Shown here: positions 36,255 to 44,386 of the stretch, piece after piece
How the letters are laid out: every line of letters starts with the position of its first letter
Numbering within the stretch: the stretch's first letter is position 1
Origin: Rheinheimera sp. A13L
Lineage (GTDB): Bacteria; Pseudomonadota; Gammaproteobacteria; Enterobacterales; Alteromonadaceae
Direction: 5' to 3'
NCBI RefSeq assembly: GCF_000217935.1
Contig: NZ_AFHI01000018.1
Location: 1-64,000 of the forward strand
Length of the DNA: 64,000 nt
The notes under the pieces: model-generated
The model's database searches: none
What the model was told of the DNA's origin: nothing
What the model saw: the letters and a program-made list of their open reading frames with translations, nothing else
Made by a program: the position numbers and the translations under genes

Positions 36255-37223
36255 TTATTTTTTTACGGGCCAGGATACAAAACCCGGAACCGAGCTACCA
36301 AAGATAAACACTACTTTTCCAGTCAGCAGGCTTTCGGGCAAGAACCCCCAGAAGCGGCTGTCGAAACTGTTGTCGCGGTTATCTCCAAGCACAAAATAAT
36401 GGTGGTCCGGCACACGCCAATGCCCTGCCGCTTGCTGCGGCTGACGGAAATAATGGCGTGTCTGTTCACTAGAGTCAGACTTGTGCTGTATCAGATAGCG
36501 GGCATAGCCCAATTGCTCTTCAAAGGTGATGAAGTCTTTGCTCTGACTCGGGTCGACAGGGCTTCTGCTGACGTTTAGCGGCATTGTGCAGATGTCGGTC
36601 TGAGGCTGGCAATTTGTACTCACCTGCACCTGTTTTTTCTGATAGACAACCCGATCGCCTGGCAGTCCAATCACTCGTTTCACAAATTCCTGCTGCCCGG
36701 CACCAGGTAACATCTGACTGTTTTTCTGAAAAAGCACCAGGTCCCCATGCTGCAATGGATCTGACTCAGAGGTGAAATGATATTTTTTCACCAGCACCAG
36801 CATACCGGGCTTTAGGGTCGGACTCATAGAGCTTGCCGGGATTTGATAGAGCCCAAAACCATAGGTCTGAACCAGCTTCAGCACTATATAAGGCAGAAAA
36901 CTTAGTAGCAGCACCAGCCACCAGCGTGCATACCAGCCTCTGGGCCTTGTGTGGTCGCCAAACCATGCGATCAATAAGCCATGTGTTAAGCACGCCAGCA
37001 CGTACGGCAGCAAAAAAAGTTCTTTTAGCTCACCAGCGAAGAAAAACTCTGCCCACTGCGGAAACAATAAATAGACAACTGACCAGCCACAACCCAGCAG
37101 CAGATACAACCAAAAGTAACCAGGCCGGTTCACATACAAAAACACAAAAGGTGCAGTAGCAATGCCAAAAAGAACCGTCAAACCACGATGAGGTCGCCAG
37201 GGCGAATGTAAAACCTGTTCCAT
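36255..37223 (-). CDS. Signal peptidase I, enlarged paralogue
   Basis: A 322-residue serine/lysine signal peptidase. The first 110 residues hold several membrane helices, more than the two found in LepB. The catalytic domain has Ser132 in PASSMSPTLKPG, Lys182 in FVKRVIGLPGD and LGDNRDNSFDSRFWGFLP. The frame opens at 37280, but ATG 37223 (MEQVLHSPWR) fits better. It lies apart from the usual lepA/rnc context, so it is probably an accessory peptidase; the extra helices may form a partner-binding or DUF-like module. Confidence 0.82.
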   Translation of the reverse strand: MEQVLHSPWRPHRGLTVLFGIATAPFVFLYVNRPGYFWLYLLLGCGWSVVYLLFPQWAEFFFAGELKELFLLPYVLACLTHGLLIAWFGDHTRPRGWYARWWLVLLLSFLPYIVLKLVQTYGFGLYQIPASSMSPTLKPGMLVLVKKYHFTSESDPLQHGDLVLFQKNSQMLPGAGQQEFVKRVIGLPGDRVVYQKKQVQVSTNCQPQTDICTMPLNVSRSPVDPSQSKDFITFEEQLGYARYLIQHKSDSSEQTRHYFRQPQQAAGHWRVPDHHYFVLGDNRDNSFDSRFWGFLPESLLTGKVVFIFGSSVPGFVSWPVKK

Positions 37224-37280
37224 GGATCCATTTCCAGTCAAATTAAAGCCATACAACCCGCTCAATTTCAGTGATGGCAT

Positions 37281-37593
37281 GGATCACTTCCAACTAAAGT
37301 GGCTGTACCCTATGCACAGAGCCAGTTGCAGATCTGGCACCTATGATTGTACTGAGCGAATCTTTGTGGCGGCAAGCAACTTCTGTCAGGCCAGAGTCTT
37401 AAGTTAAATACTGTTACTGAAAATAACCACGTCAGTTCAGGGGCTCTTCAGCTAGTATTCTTTAAATTAGATAGACTTAGAGCTGGCTACCGCCGAACTC
37501 AGGCGGGAAATCACTACAAAGTTCTTATTGATTTTTACTAATGCGTACTTTTTGAAATAATTTATCACTTATTTACTTCAGAGGATTTTTCCA
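37281..37593. other. Intergenic region
   Basis: A gene-poor stretch upstream of the signal peptidase. No ORF with family features and no clear terminator or promoter; it abuts the DUF1294 fragment. Confidence 0.4.
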
Positions 37594-37697
37594 AATGCAG
37601 CCCACCCTTTCAGCTTTTAGTACCGGGCTGGCTGAAGTATGTTTTTGTGCTGCTAACTTTGTTTGGCTACTGGCGTGATAAAAAGGCCGCCAGCGAG
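37594..37697 (+). pseudogene. Fragment of a DUF1294 gene
   Basis: The bases from ATG 37594 to about 37693 match the start and the middle of the intact gene at 42709. The match covers the first bases around ATG...CCCA...TTTC, then CAGCTTTTAGT...GGCTGGCTGAAGTATGTTTTTGTGCTG and TTTGTTTGGCTA-TGGCG-GATAAAAAGGCCGC. About 70 bases after the start and 9 bases in the middle are deleted. The remaining frame would give LVPGWLKYVFVL then LTLFGYWRDKKA. It is a decayed duplicate. Confidence 0.75.
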
Positions 37698-37726
37698 TGC
37701 CGACGGCTTTGTGGCATAGACTGCAG

Positions 37727-38248
37727 TTAGTTTTTCCTGACCAACAAAAATGGGTAGGTTGCCGTCATTGGGTTTGGTCCGGGAAGCCCGGAGCTGATCA
37801 TCACCACGTTACCCTGGCCATCTGTGGTGGTCGGTGTGCTTGTCCACAAGGTGTTCACATCAGCTAACCCCTTAAAAATGCTCGTATTCATTGCCGGGCT
37901 ATCGCATTTCAGCTCTAAAATACTGACCAATTCGTTCACGTTCGGCAACCGCCAATCCGTATGGCCGCCAACAGATTCAGTGGAGGCAAGCAGATGCGCT
38001 TGCTCCCAGCTTTGCTCTAATGGGGCTCCATCGCACGTTCCCCCGGCAACATTATAGTTTTGCCCTGCCAGACACACAGTCCACATTAAGCCTGACGCTG
38101 TATGTATCACTGTGCCATCGTCCTGCATTTCAAAGTTGCTATCAGGTGCTGTGGCCACAAGATTTGCATTGCAGTTTTGTTGCCCATTTGCGCCAGCCAT
38201 CACACCAAGGCAAAAAAGAGCGGCCACTGTTTTTCGTAAATGCTTCAT
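37727..38248 (-). CDS. DUF1566 secreted protein
   Basis: A 173-residue exported protein: signal peptide (1-22), then a DUF1566 domain with TASGLMW, DWRLPNVNELVSIL and ending in LLVRKN. The same domain closes the giant lipoprotein encoded next door, where NWRLPTMQEMYDLFG is the corresponding motif. These domains occur on cell-surface and secreted proteins of unknown role. It lies 10 bases downstream of the large gene on the same strand and may be co-transcribed. Confidence 0.8.
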   Translation of the reverse strand: MKHLRKTVAALFCLGVMAGANGQQNCNANLVATAPDSNFEMQDDGTVIHTASGLMWTVCLAGQNYNVAGGTCDGAPLEQSWEQAHLLASTESVGGHTDWRLPNVNELVSILELKCDSPAMNTSIFKGLADVNTLWTSTPTTTDGQGNVVMISSGLPGPNPMTATYPFLLVRKN

Positions 38249-38258
38249 GTCACTCTCC

Positions 38259-41200
38259 TTATTGCGCTGAACGTACTGGCATCACAAAACCTACATCCAA
38301 CTTCGCACATTGGCTCACACCAGGCACAGCTCCCGGAATAACACAAAATACGTCCGTGGTCAGTGAGCTGACGGTGTTTGACGTCCAATACGGAGCAAGC
38401 GGCAGCAGATGCGGGAAGTAGTGCGTATCTTGCTGATGCTCGCTGCCAAACAAATCATACATCTCTTGCATAGTCGGCAAGCGCCAGTTAGTAAAACCAC
38501 AATGGGCATTGGTATTGAGTGCAGCAACATAACTTTGGGTATCACATGACTCACTACACTCCAGACCGGAATTACCGCCGTTTTCCGTAGCTGTACTGTT
38601 GTACCAAACGTAGATATTGCCGCCATGACGATAGTTGCTGACATCGTCTACCTTGCTGTCCCAGACCAAACCCGTCACATTATCCTTAACACAACTCCAT
38701 TGCGTGCCCGCAACTTCATTGCCGGCCAGGTCCCAAGCCTGGCTCTGTATCGCCAGTGCAACACCATTCGCACCCAGCTTGGTCAGGTCTAAACTGCCGA
38801 CACCGCCGCCTTGTTTAGTCAGGATATTGCCAGCCAAATCTGCATCACGGCCAAACTCCGCATCCTGGCGCGGAGCACCTGTATTAGGGCAGGCTGCACT
38901 AGCGCTGACCGTGCTGGCACACTGTGTTACCCCGGTATCGTTCATACCGTCCGCGGCAGTAGCTACACCCACTGGTGTGGCACTGACCTCGCTACTGCCT
39001 TCACTCTCAAAACCACCCTGCACTGTGGTGACACGGAAGAAGTATTCAGTGCCATTGGTAAGCTCCATCACAGAGCCCACAGTCGCATCAAATGATGCGA
39101 CATTACCGCCATCCAGGCTGGCATAGTTCGCGACAGTCTCAATACTTTCTTTGGCGTAATACACTTTGTAAGAGTCTGCGTTGGTCACGCTGCTCCAAGA
39201 TAAAGTCACCATCGCATTGCCCGCTTGCACCGTGTTGATACTTGGCGCTTCCACTTGTAACTGCAGGGTCGCCGACAAGGTACAGTCTGCCGTAATACCA
39301 GCAACACTATAGACAGTTTCACTCACCTCAGTATGAGCGCAGCCTGTCACCGAATTCACTTCATAGCCGTCAGGCACTGTGAGCGTGAACTCCTTAGCCT
39401 CTTGTCCATGTGTAAACTCAAAGGATGCAGGGCTCCACGAACCGCCCTGGTCAGCAGCGGTGCTGATGGTGTATGTGTTCTGCGAGAAGTAAAAAGCGTA
39501 ACTACAGCTTTGCGCCACCGGATCCACGGTGTAGCTGGTGCCCGACAGCGTACCTGCACAGGCAGCTACATTCGGACTGTATTCCACCCGGTCAAAGCTG
39601 TAGCCTTCGTTTGCTGCCAACTCAAAGGTATGACTACCGCCGTACGTCACCTCTGCAGGCGTGCCTGACACCACAGTACCGTTTTCTGCTGTCGCTGTAA
39701 GCGCGTATTGCTCCAACTCAAAGTCGATAAACACCTCACATCTCGGCCCAATAATAGGGCTGGTGGTAAATACGTTGCCATCTAATGTGCCACCAGCACC
39801 TTCACATCCAGCTATTTGTTCAGCACTAAATGTGAAGCCCGGATTCGGGTTGATAGTAAAAGAGGCGGTATCCCCGTAATTTACGGTTTGCAGTAATGGG
39901 GTTACGTTCCCCTTTCTCGAATCAAATAGAGCTAACACTATGTGTTGAATACGCTCAAATACCACTTCCACCGCACAGGCTGACGTTATAGGTGCAGAAA
40001 TATAAGAATTGTCGCCAAGATCGAACTTAGTAAAACCGCCACAACCCGACGCGCTTGCAAAACGATAGCCTGTTGCTGGCACAACAGTAAGAACCACAGG
40101 CTGTCCGTGCTTCGCCGGATTTCCAAGTAGAGTTGCAGTACCCTCACCTTGTTGTGAGACAGTCACTTCATAGCTGTTGACTTTAAACTCGACATAAAGT
40201 GAACAGGCGCTGGTTAAAGGCTCAGTGGTAAAGATGTTTCCCTCTAAGGTGCCTGCACAACCTGAGATACTGTCCCGACTTACACTGTAACCATCATTAG
40301 GGGTAATGCTAAAACGTGCCTGTTGGTTATAGGGCACTGTGGGTGTCTCGACCACCACAGTCCCCCCCTCGGATTGCGTAGCTTTCATATCAAACACAAT
40401 GCCGGAAAAGGTCGCTGCAATACTACATGCGCTGGTGATTGATGGGCTATTAAACACTCTTGCGCTAACCTTCTCATCTGCAGTGCGTTTAAAATCAATG
40501 CCGCAGCCCAACACACTGGCTATTTCATTGCCGATGTTTGCATTTACAATCACATAAGCAGAGCTACCATAAGGTACGCTGGTTGCGTTATTCGGACTTA
40601 GCTGGATAGTACCGCCTGCTGCAGCAGAAACCGATACAGGGATCTGAACTCCGCTAAAACTGGCTGACACCTGACAGTTTTGTGTCACCACGCCTGTTGA
40701 ATAAGTTGCGCCAGTACCAGAGGCGGCAACAAATACCGGAGAGCAGCCGCTACCAGTGACGGAGCTAATTTCATAACCCGTATTGGGTGTAACCGTAAAG
40801 TTCAGAGCGCCGCCCTGCCCTACAACGGCAGGTGATGGCAATGCAATACTGCCATTAGTCGTGGCTGCGGCTGTTAGGGTGTAAGTAATAGGTTCAAATG
40901 ATGCCGTGACGGCACAAGCTTCTGTTATTGAGCCTGTTGTGTAAGTAGAGCCGGAAAGTGTGCCACTACAGCCTTGCACTGACGCGATTTGAAAACCAGC
41001 GTTTGGTTGAACAGTGAATGTCGTAGTGCTTAAAGACTCTACATCCTGCGTTGCAGGAGTGATAGTGCCACCAGCACCGGTTGTAGCCGTTACCCTGATT
41101 TTTTGGAACACAGGGGTTAAGGTGCAATCCTGTTTTACATTATTGATGCGAACAAATGTTTTTTCCGGGTTTAACACAGCCCCTTCACAACCACTTATTC

Positions 41201-42404
41201 CACTTAGGGTAAAAGGCCCTGTATTGCTGATTGTGAAATCAGCAAACAGATCTCTGTGAATAGTTCTGGCTTCAGGAGTAAAGGTTACGCCATTTTTTGC
41301 AGAGGTCGTAACCTGATGCGTTCTGAAATCATTAGCAATGATAGTGCAGGATTGATTATTACTGATTGAAAGAATTTCTACGTTCACAAGGTTTACAGCA
41401 CCACCAGAGATCAGAGGAATTGAAACGAGTTGACCAACCTTCAATTCACAGCCTATCCCAATAAAAGTGGATTCAGGATTTGAGATACTAACTTTTGGAA
41501 GCTTGGCTTTAGACCAAAAACTTCCCTCTTCAACCGACTCACCATAAGCAAAAAATAGCCCCTTAGCCCCCGCCGGCGCCCCAGTCAAGGGTGAGTTGAA
41601 GTTAGACACAAGCCCATAAAGCTGATCACCATACTCACCAGTATAAACAACATTAATTTGGGCGCCGCTCTTAGTAAGTATGACCGGGTCGTTAATCACC
41701 CCATTCCGCTCCCCATCACTATCGCCCAGCTCGCCGTCGGTAATAGTTACCAAAATGCTCTTGCCATCAGCAACGTACTCAAACATCTCTGCAGGCAATT
41801 CATACCAGCTTGGTTCTGCCCCCGGTGTGGCAGGCCCGTATTTCATAGGGCGATGCCCAAGCCCAATCGGCTCATCATAAGTAATGGTAATGGTGGCAGT
41901 ATCACCTGGGTTTTGCAGTTGCACCTGAAATTCAAGCAATGACGAGCTGGGGGTCACGCCCTCTGGCAAAGGCGCTGGTAAATTAGCTTCAGGCCCTGTA
42001 GTGGGCGTAAAACGCACTGAGCCCGGCACAAAGCCATAATTGGCATCAGGGTCTACTGCTATGGATGCATCCACTTCCGGGTTCTGCTCACTGTCTGGCA
42101 ACTCGACTGTCAATGCAATAAAACTCACGCTGACGGTGCAGTTCTGGCTTAACGGAGCTGTGGTAAAAACTGAGCCATCGAGTGTACCACCACATCCCTC
42201 TATAGTACTTAAGCGGTGGTTGTCTTCAGGCAGGATATCGAACTCGATGACCTCTCCCGCTTTGGCCATTGTGGTGGCTGAGGAAAGCGTGCCCCCCTGC
42301 CCTACATTGGTACTCACTGTATAAGTTGGAGTGCCATCGTCGTTTAAACAGCCTGTAAGGGTTAGGGCTAACAACGAAGCGGCTAAGGAGGGAAGCAAAC
42401 GCAT
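38259..42404 (-). CDS. Giant lipoprotein with InlB-type repeats, FN3 and DUF1566 domains
   Basis: A 1381-residue lipoprotein: signal ending LTLTGC (Cys about 19), one InlB-like repeat (about 25-95), a choice-of-anchor-U-like domain (about 122-250), then a long series of divergent InlB/Flg_new-type repeats of roughly 70-80 residues (CGGTL...TCA-V-ASF pattern, to about 1045), an FN3 domain (about 1051-1145) and a C-terminal DUF1566 domain (about 1238-1378, NWRLPTMQEMYD). Two further cysteines occur in each repeat unit. It shares repeat types and the anchor-U domain with the giant protein at 8818, pointing to a related surface role. Function is unknown; adhesion or polymer binding is inference. 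Confidence 0.85.
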   Translation of the reverse strand: MRLLPSLAASLLALTLTGCLNDDGTPTYTVSTNVGQGGTLSSATTMAKAGEVIEFDILPEDNHRLSTIEGCGGTLDGSVFTTAPLSQNCTVSVSFIALTVELPDSEQNPEVDASIAVDPDANYGFVPGSVRFTPTTGPEANLPAPLPEGVTPSSSLLEFQVQLQNPGDTATITITYDEPIGLGHRPMKYGPATPGAEPSWYELPAEMFEYVADGKSILVTITDGELGDSDGERNGVINDPVILTKSGAQINVVYTGEYGDQLYGLVSNFNSPLTGAPAGAKGLFFAYGESVEEGSFWSKAKLPKVSISNPESTFIGIGCELKVGQLVSIPLISGGAVNLVNVEILSISNNQSCTIIANDFRTHQVTTSAKNGVTFTPEARTIHRDLFADFTISNTGPFTLSGISGCEGAVLNPEKTFVRINNVKQDCTLTPVFQKIRVTATTGAGGTITPATQDVESLSTTTFTVQPNAGFQIASVQGCSGTLSGSTYTTGSITEACAVTASFEPITYTLTAAATTNGSIALPSPAVVGQGGALNFTVTPNTGYEISSVTGSGCSPVFVAASGTGATYSTGVVTQNCQVSASFSGVQIPVSVSAAAGGTIQLSPNNATSVPYGSSAYVIVNANIGNEIASVLGCGIDFKRTADEKVSARVFNSPSITSACSIAATFSGIVFDMKATQSEGGTVVVETPTVPYNQQARFSITPNDGYSVSRDSISGCAGTLEGNIFTTEPLTSACSLYVEFKVNSYEVTVSQQGEGTATLLGNPAKHGQPVVLTVVPATGYRFASASGCGGFTKFDLGDNSYISAPITSACAVEVVFERIQHIVLALFDSRKGNVTPLLQTVNYGDTASFTINPNPGFTFSAEQIAGCEGAGGTLDGNVFTTSPIIGPRCEVFIDFELEQYALTATAENGTVVSGTPAEVTYGGSHTFELAANEGYSFDRVEYSPNVAACAGTLSGTSYTVDPVAQSCSYAFYFSQNTYTISTAADQGGSWSPASFEFTHGQEAKEFTLTVPDGYEVNSVTGCAHTEVSETVYSVAGITADCTLSATLQLQVEAPSINTVQAGNAMVTLSWSSVTNADSYKVYYAKESIETVANYASLDGGNVASFDATVGSVMELTNGTEYFFRVTTVQGGFESEGSSEVSATPVGVATAADGMNDTGVTQCASTVSASAACPNTGAPRQDAEFGRDADLAGNILTKQGGGVGSLDLTKLGANGVALAIQSQAWDLAGNEVAGTQWSCVKDNVTGLVWDSKVDDVSNYRHGGNIYVWYNSTATENGGNSGLECSESCDTQSYVAALNTNAHCGFTNWRLPTMQEMYDLFGSEHQQDTHYFPHLLPLAPYWTSNTVSSLTTDVFCVIPGAVPGVSQCAKLDVGFVMPVRSAQ

Positions 42405-42708
42405 AACAGAATCTCGCTTATATTAATTCAGCAAAGATTATGGAGTTCCAGATAAAAAGCAGCAAGTTTCGCCTGCGCTTTTTTTCATTTCATAGACACA
42501 ATATGATAATTATGGAAGCATTGCGCAAAAAAAATGTAGCATATTTATTATTCATTCAAGGTTCACCTGGTGTAAGGCATAAGTTTCACTTTACCTCCCG
42601 TTATGTTTTGATCTATCAAAAAAACTGACGGTACTACCATTACCAATGTATGCAGAATCTTTTTATACTGCAGTTACATTTTTATGTTCAAAAACAAGGA
42701 CAGATCCA
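42405..42708. other. Divergent promoter region
   Basis: An AT-rich 304-base gap between the giant lipoprotein (minus) and the DUF1294 gene (plus). It should contain both promoters. A short plus-strand frame within it has no family features. Confidence 0.45.
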
Positions 42709-43092
42709 ATGTTGCCAGCCCAATCTACTTTTCGCTTCAGTTTAAAGTTCAGTATCGGCCTTTTTGTGCTGCTGACTTTATGGTTGTTGTATCTGGACTG
42801 GCAGCTTTTAGTGCCTGGCTGGCTGAAGTATGTTTTTGTGCTGATTAACGCTGTGACTTTGTTTGGCTATTGGCGCGATAAAAAGGCCGCAGAGCAACAG
42901 GCATGGCGTACTCAGGAAAGCACCCTGTTGCTATTGGGGCTGGTGGGTGGCTGGCCTGCGGCTTTTGTCGCTCAACATTGGTTTCGGCATAAAAACCGAA
43001 AAGTCAGCTTTCAGTTATTGTTTTGGTTGACGGTACTTCTGCACACTTCTGCTTTATACAGTTTGTGGTTATCCGGCTGGTTGCTGCCATAA
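42709..43092 (+). CDS. DUF1294 membrane protein
   Basis: A 127-residue inner-membrane protein with about four helices. VPGWLKYVFVLINAVTLFGYWRDKKAA and GGWPAAFVAQHWFRHKNRKVSFQ are the DUF1294 signature. Function unknown. The start at 42709 has an AAGGA site. A truncated relative of this gene lies at 37594 on the other side of the two DUF1566 genes. Confidence 0.85.
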   Translation: MLPAQSTFRFSLKFSIGLFVLLTLWLLYLDWQLLVPGWLKYVFVLINAVTLFGYWRDKKAAEQQAWRTQESTLLLLGLVGGWPAAFVAQHWFRHKNRKVSFQLLFWLTVLLHTSALYSLWLSGWLLP

Positions 43093-43191
43093 GGGCAAAA
43101 ACTGCGACCAGAAACACTATCCCCAAACTACAAAGCGCGATAGATTAAGGAAAAAGACGACTGCATAGCAGTTATTACTATCGAGGGATCT

Positions 43192-44361
43192 ATGCGCTTT
43201 ACTTTATTATCTGTCAGTTTGATCGCCGCCTTAGGTTTGCAGGTTCAGGCCGCAGACTTCAGCCAACAAGCCAACAAAATCGCCCAAAGTACGCTTATTA
43301 TCGACACTCATATCGACGTACCATACCGTTTGCATGACGACTGGGAAGATGTGACTAAAGCCACCAAAAGAGGCGAATTTGACTACCCCCGCGCCAAAGC
43401 CGGTGGTTTAAATGCGCCTTTTATGTCGATTTATATTCCATCCTCCTACGAGAAAAAAGGCGGCGGTTATTTACTGGCGAACCAGCTCATTGACAATATG
43501 GAAGCTTTAGTGGGCCGTGCGCCGGATAAATTTGCCATGGCTTACAACAGCGCCGATTTAGCCAAACACTTTAAAGAAGGCAAAATTTCTCTGGCCTTGG
43601 GTATGGAGAACGGCACTCCTATCGAAGGCAAACTGGAAAACCTGCAACACTTTTATAACCGTGGTATTCGTTACATCACCTTGGCTCACTCCGAAAGTAA
43701 CCACATAGCAGACTCCAGCTACGACTTACGCCGGCAGTGGAAAGGTTTAAGCCCTTTTGGTAAAGAGCTGATCAAGGCCATGAACGAAACAGGTGTGATG
43801 GTGGATGTGTCTCATGTGTCAGATGATGCCTTTTATCAGGCAGTTGAGATCAGCAAAGTTCCTGTCATTGCTTCCCACTCCTCGTTACGCGCCCTGGTGC
43901 CGGGTTTTGAACGCAATATGGACGATAAGATGCTCAAAGCGCTGGCCAAAAATGGCGGTGTGCTGCAGATCAACTTTGGTTCTGCGTTTATCGTTAATGC
44001 CGCCAATCAGTGGGGCCTGCAACGCGACGCAGCTTTTAAAGCTTCAGGTCAGACCGACAAAGACGCATTCAGCCAAAACTATCGTAAAACCAACCCTTAT
44101 CCATTTGCCTCTTTAGAAAAGGTGCTGGATCATATCGACTATGTGAAAAAACTGGTGGGTATAGACTACGTAGGCATAGGCTCTGACTATGATGGCGTAG
44201 GCGATTCTCTGCCGGAACAACTGAAAGATGTGTCGACCTATCCGAATCTGATCCGCGGTTTATTAGAACGTGGCTACACTGAACAAGAGATTGAGAAAAT
44301 CTTATCCGGTAACACTTTGCGGGTTTGGCGTGCAGTAGAGGACTATGCAGCTAAACACTAA
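43192..44361 (+). CDS. Membrane dipeptidase (peptidase M19)
   Basis: A 389-residue exported zinc dipeptidase. Signal peptide 1-20, then DTHIDVPYRL (His40, Asp42), SLALGMENGTP with the bridging Glu near 146, TLAHSESNHIADSS, DVSHVSDDAF and IASHSSLRAL supplying further zinc ligands, and GIGSDYDGVG near the end. It hydrolyses dipeptides in the periplasm. It is followed at 25 bases by the hybrid kinase, possibly in one transcript. Confidence 0.92.
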   Translation: MRFTLLSVSLIAALGLQVQAADFSQQANKIAQSTLIIDTHIDVPYRLHDDWEDVTKATKRGEFDYPRAKAGGLNAPFMSIYIPSSYEKKGGGYLLANQLIDNMEALVGRAPDKFAMAYNSADLAKHFKEGKISLALGMENGTPIEGKLENLQHFYNRGIRYITLAHSESNHIADSSYDLRRQWKGLSPFGKELIKAMNETGVMVDVSHVSDDAFYQAVEISKVPVIASHSSLRALVPGFERNMDDKMLKALAKNGGVLQINFGSAFIVNAANQWGLQRDAAFKASGQTDKDAFSQNYRKTNPYPFASLEKVLDHIDYVKKLVGIDYVGIGSDYDGVGDSLPEQLKDVSTYPNLIRGLLERGYTEQEIEKILSGNTLRVWRAVEDYAAKH

Positions 44362-44386
44362 CAGCAGGCAGTAAGAGGTAAAAGCA

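Noticed and set aside
42440-42628. 62-codon plus-strand frame in the divergent promoter region
   Set aside because: No family features; it is AT-rich spacer upstream of two genes.
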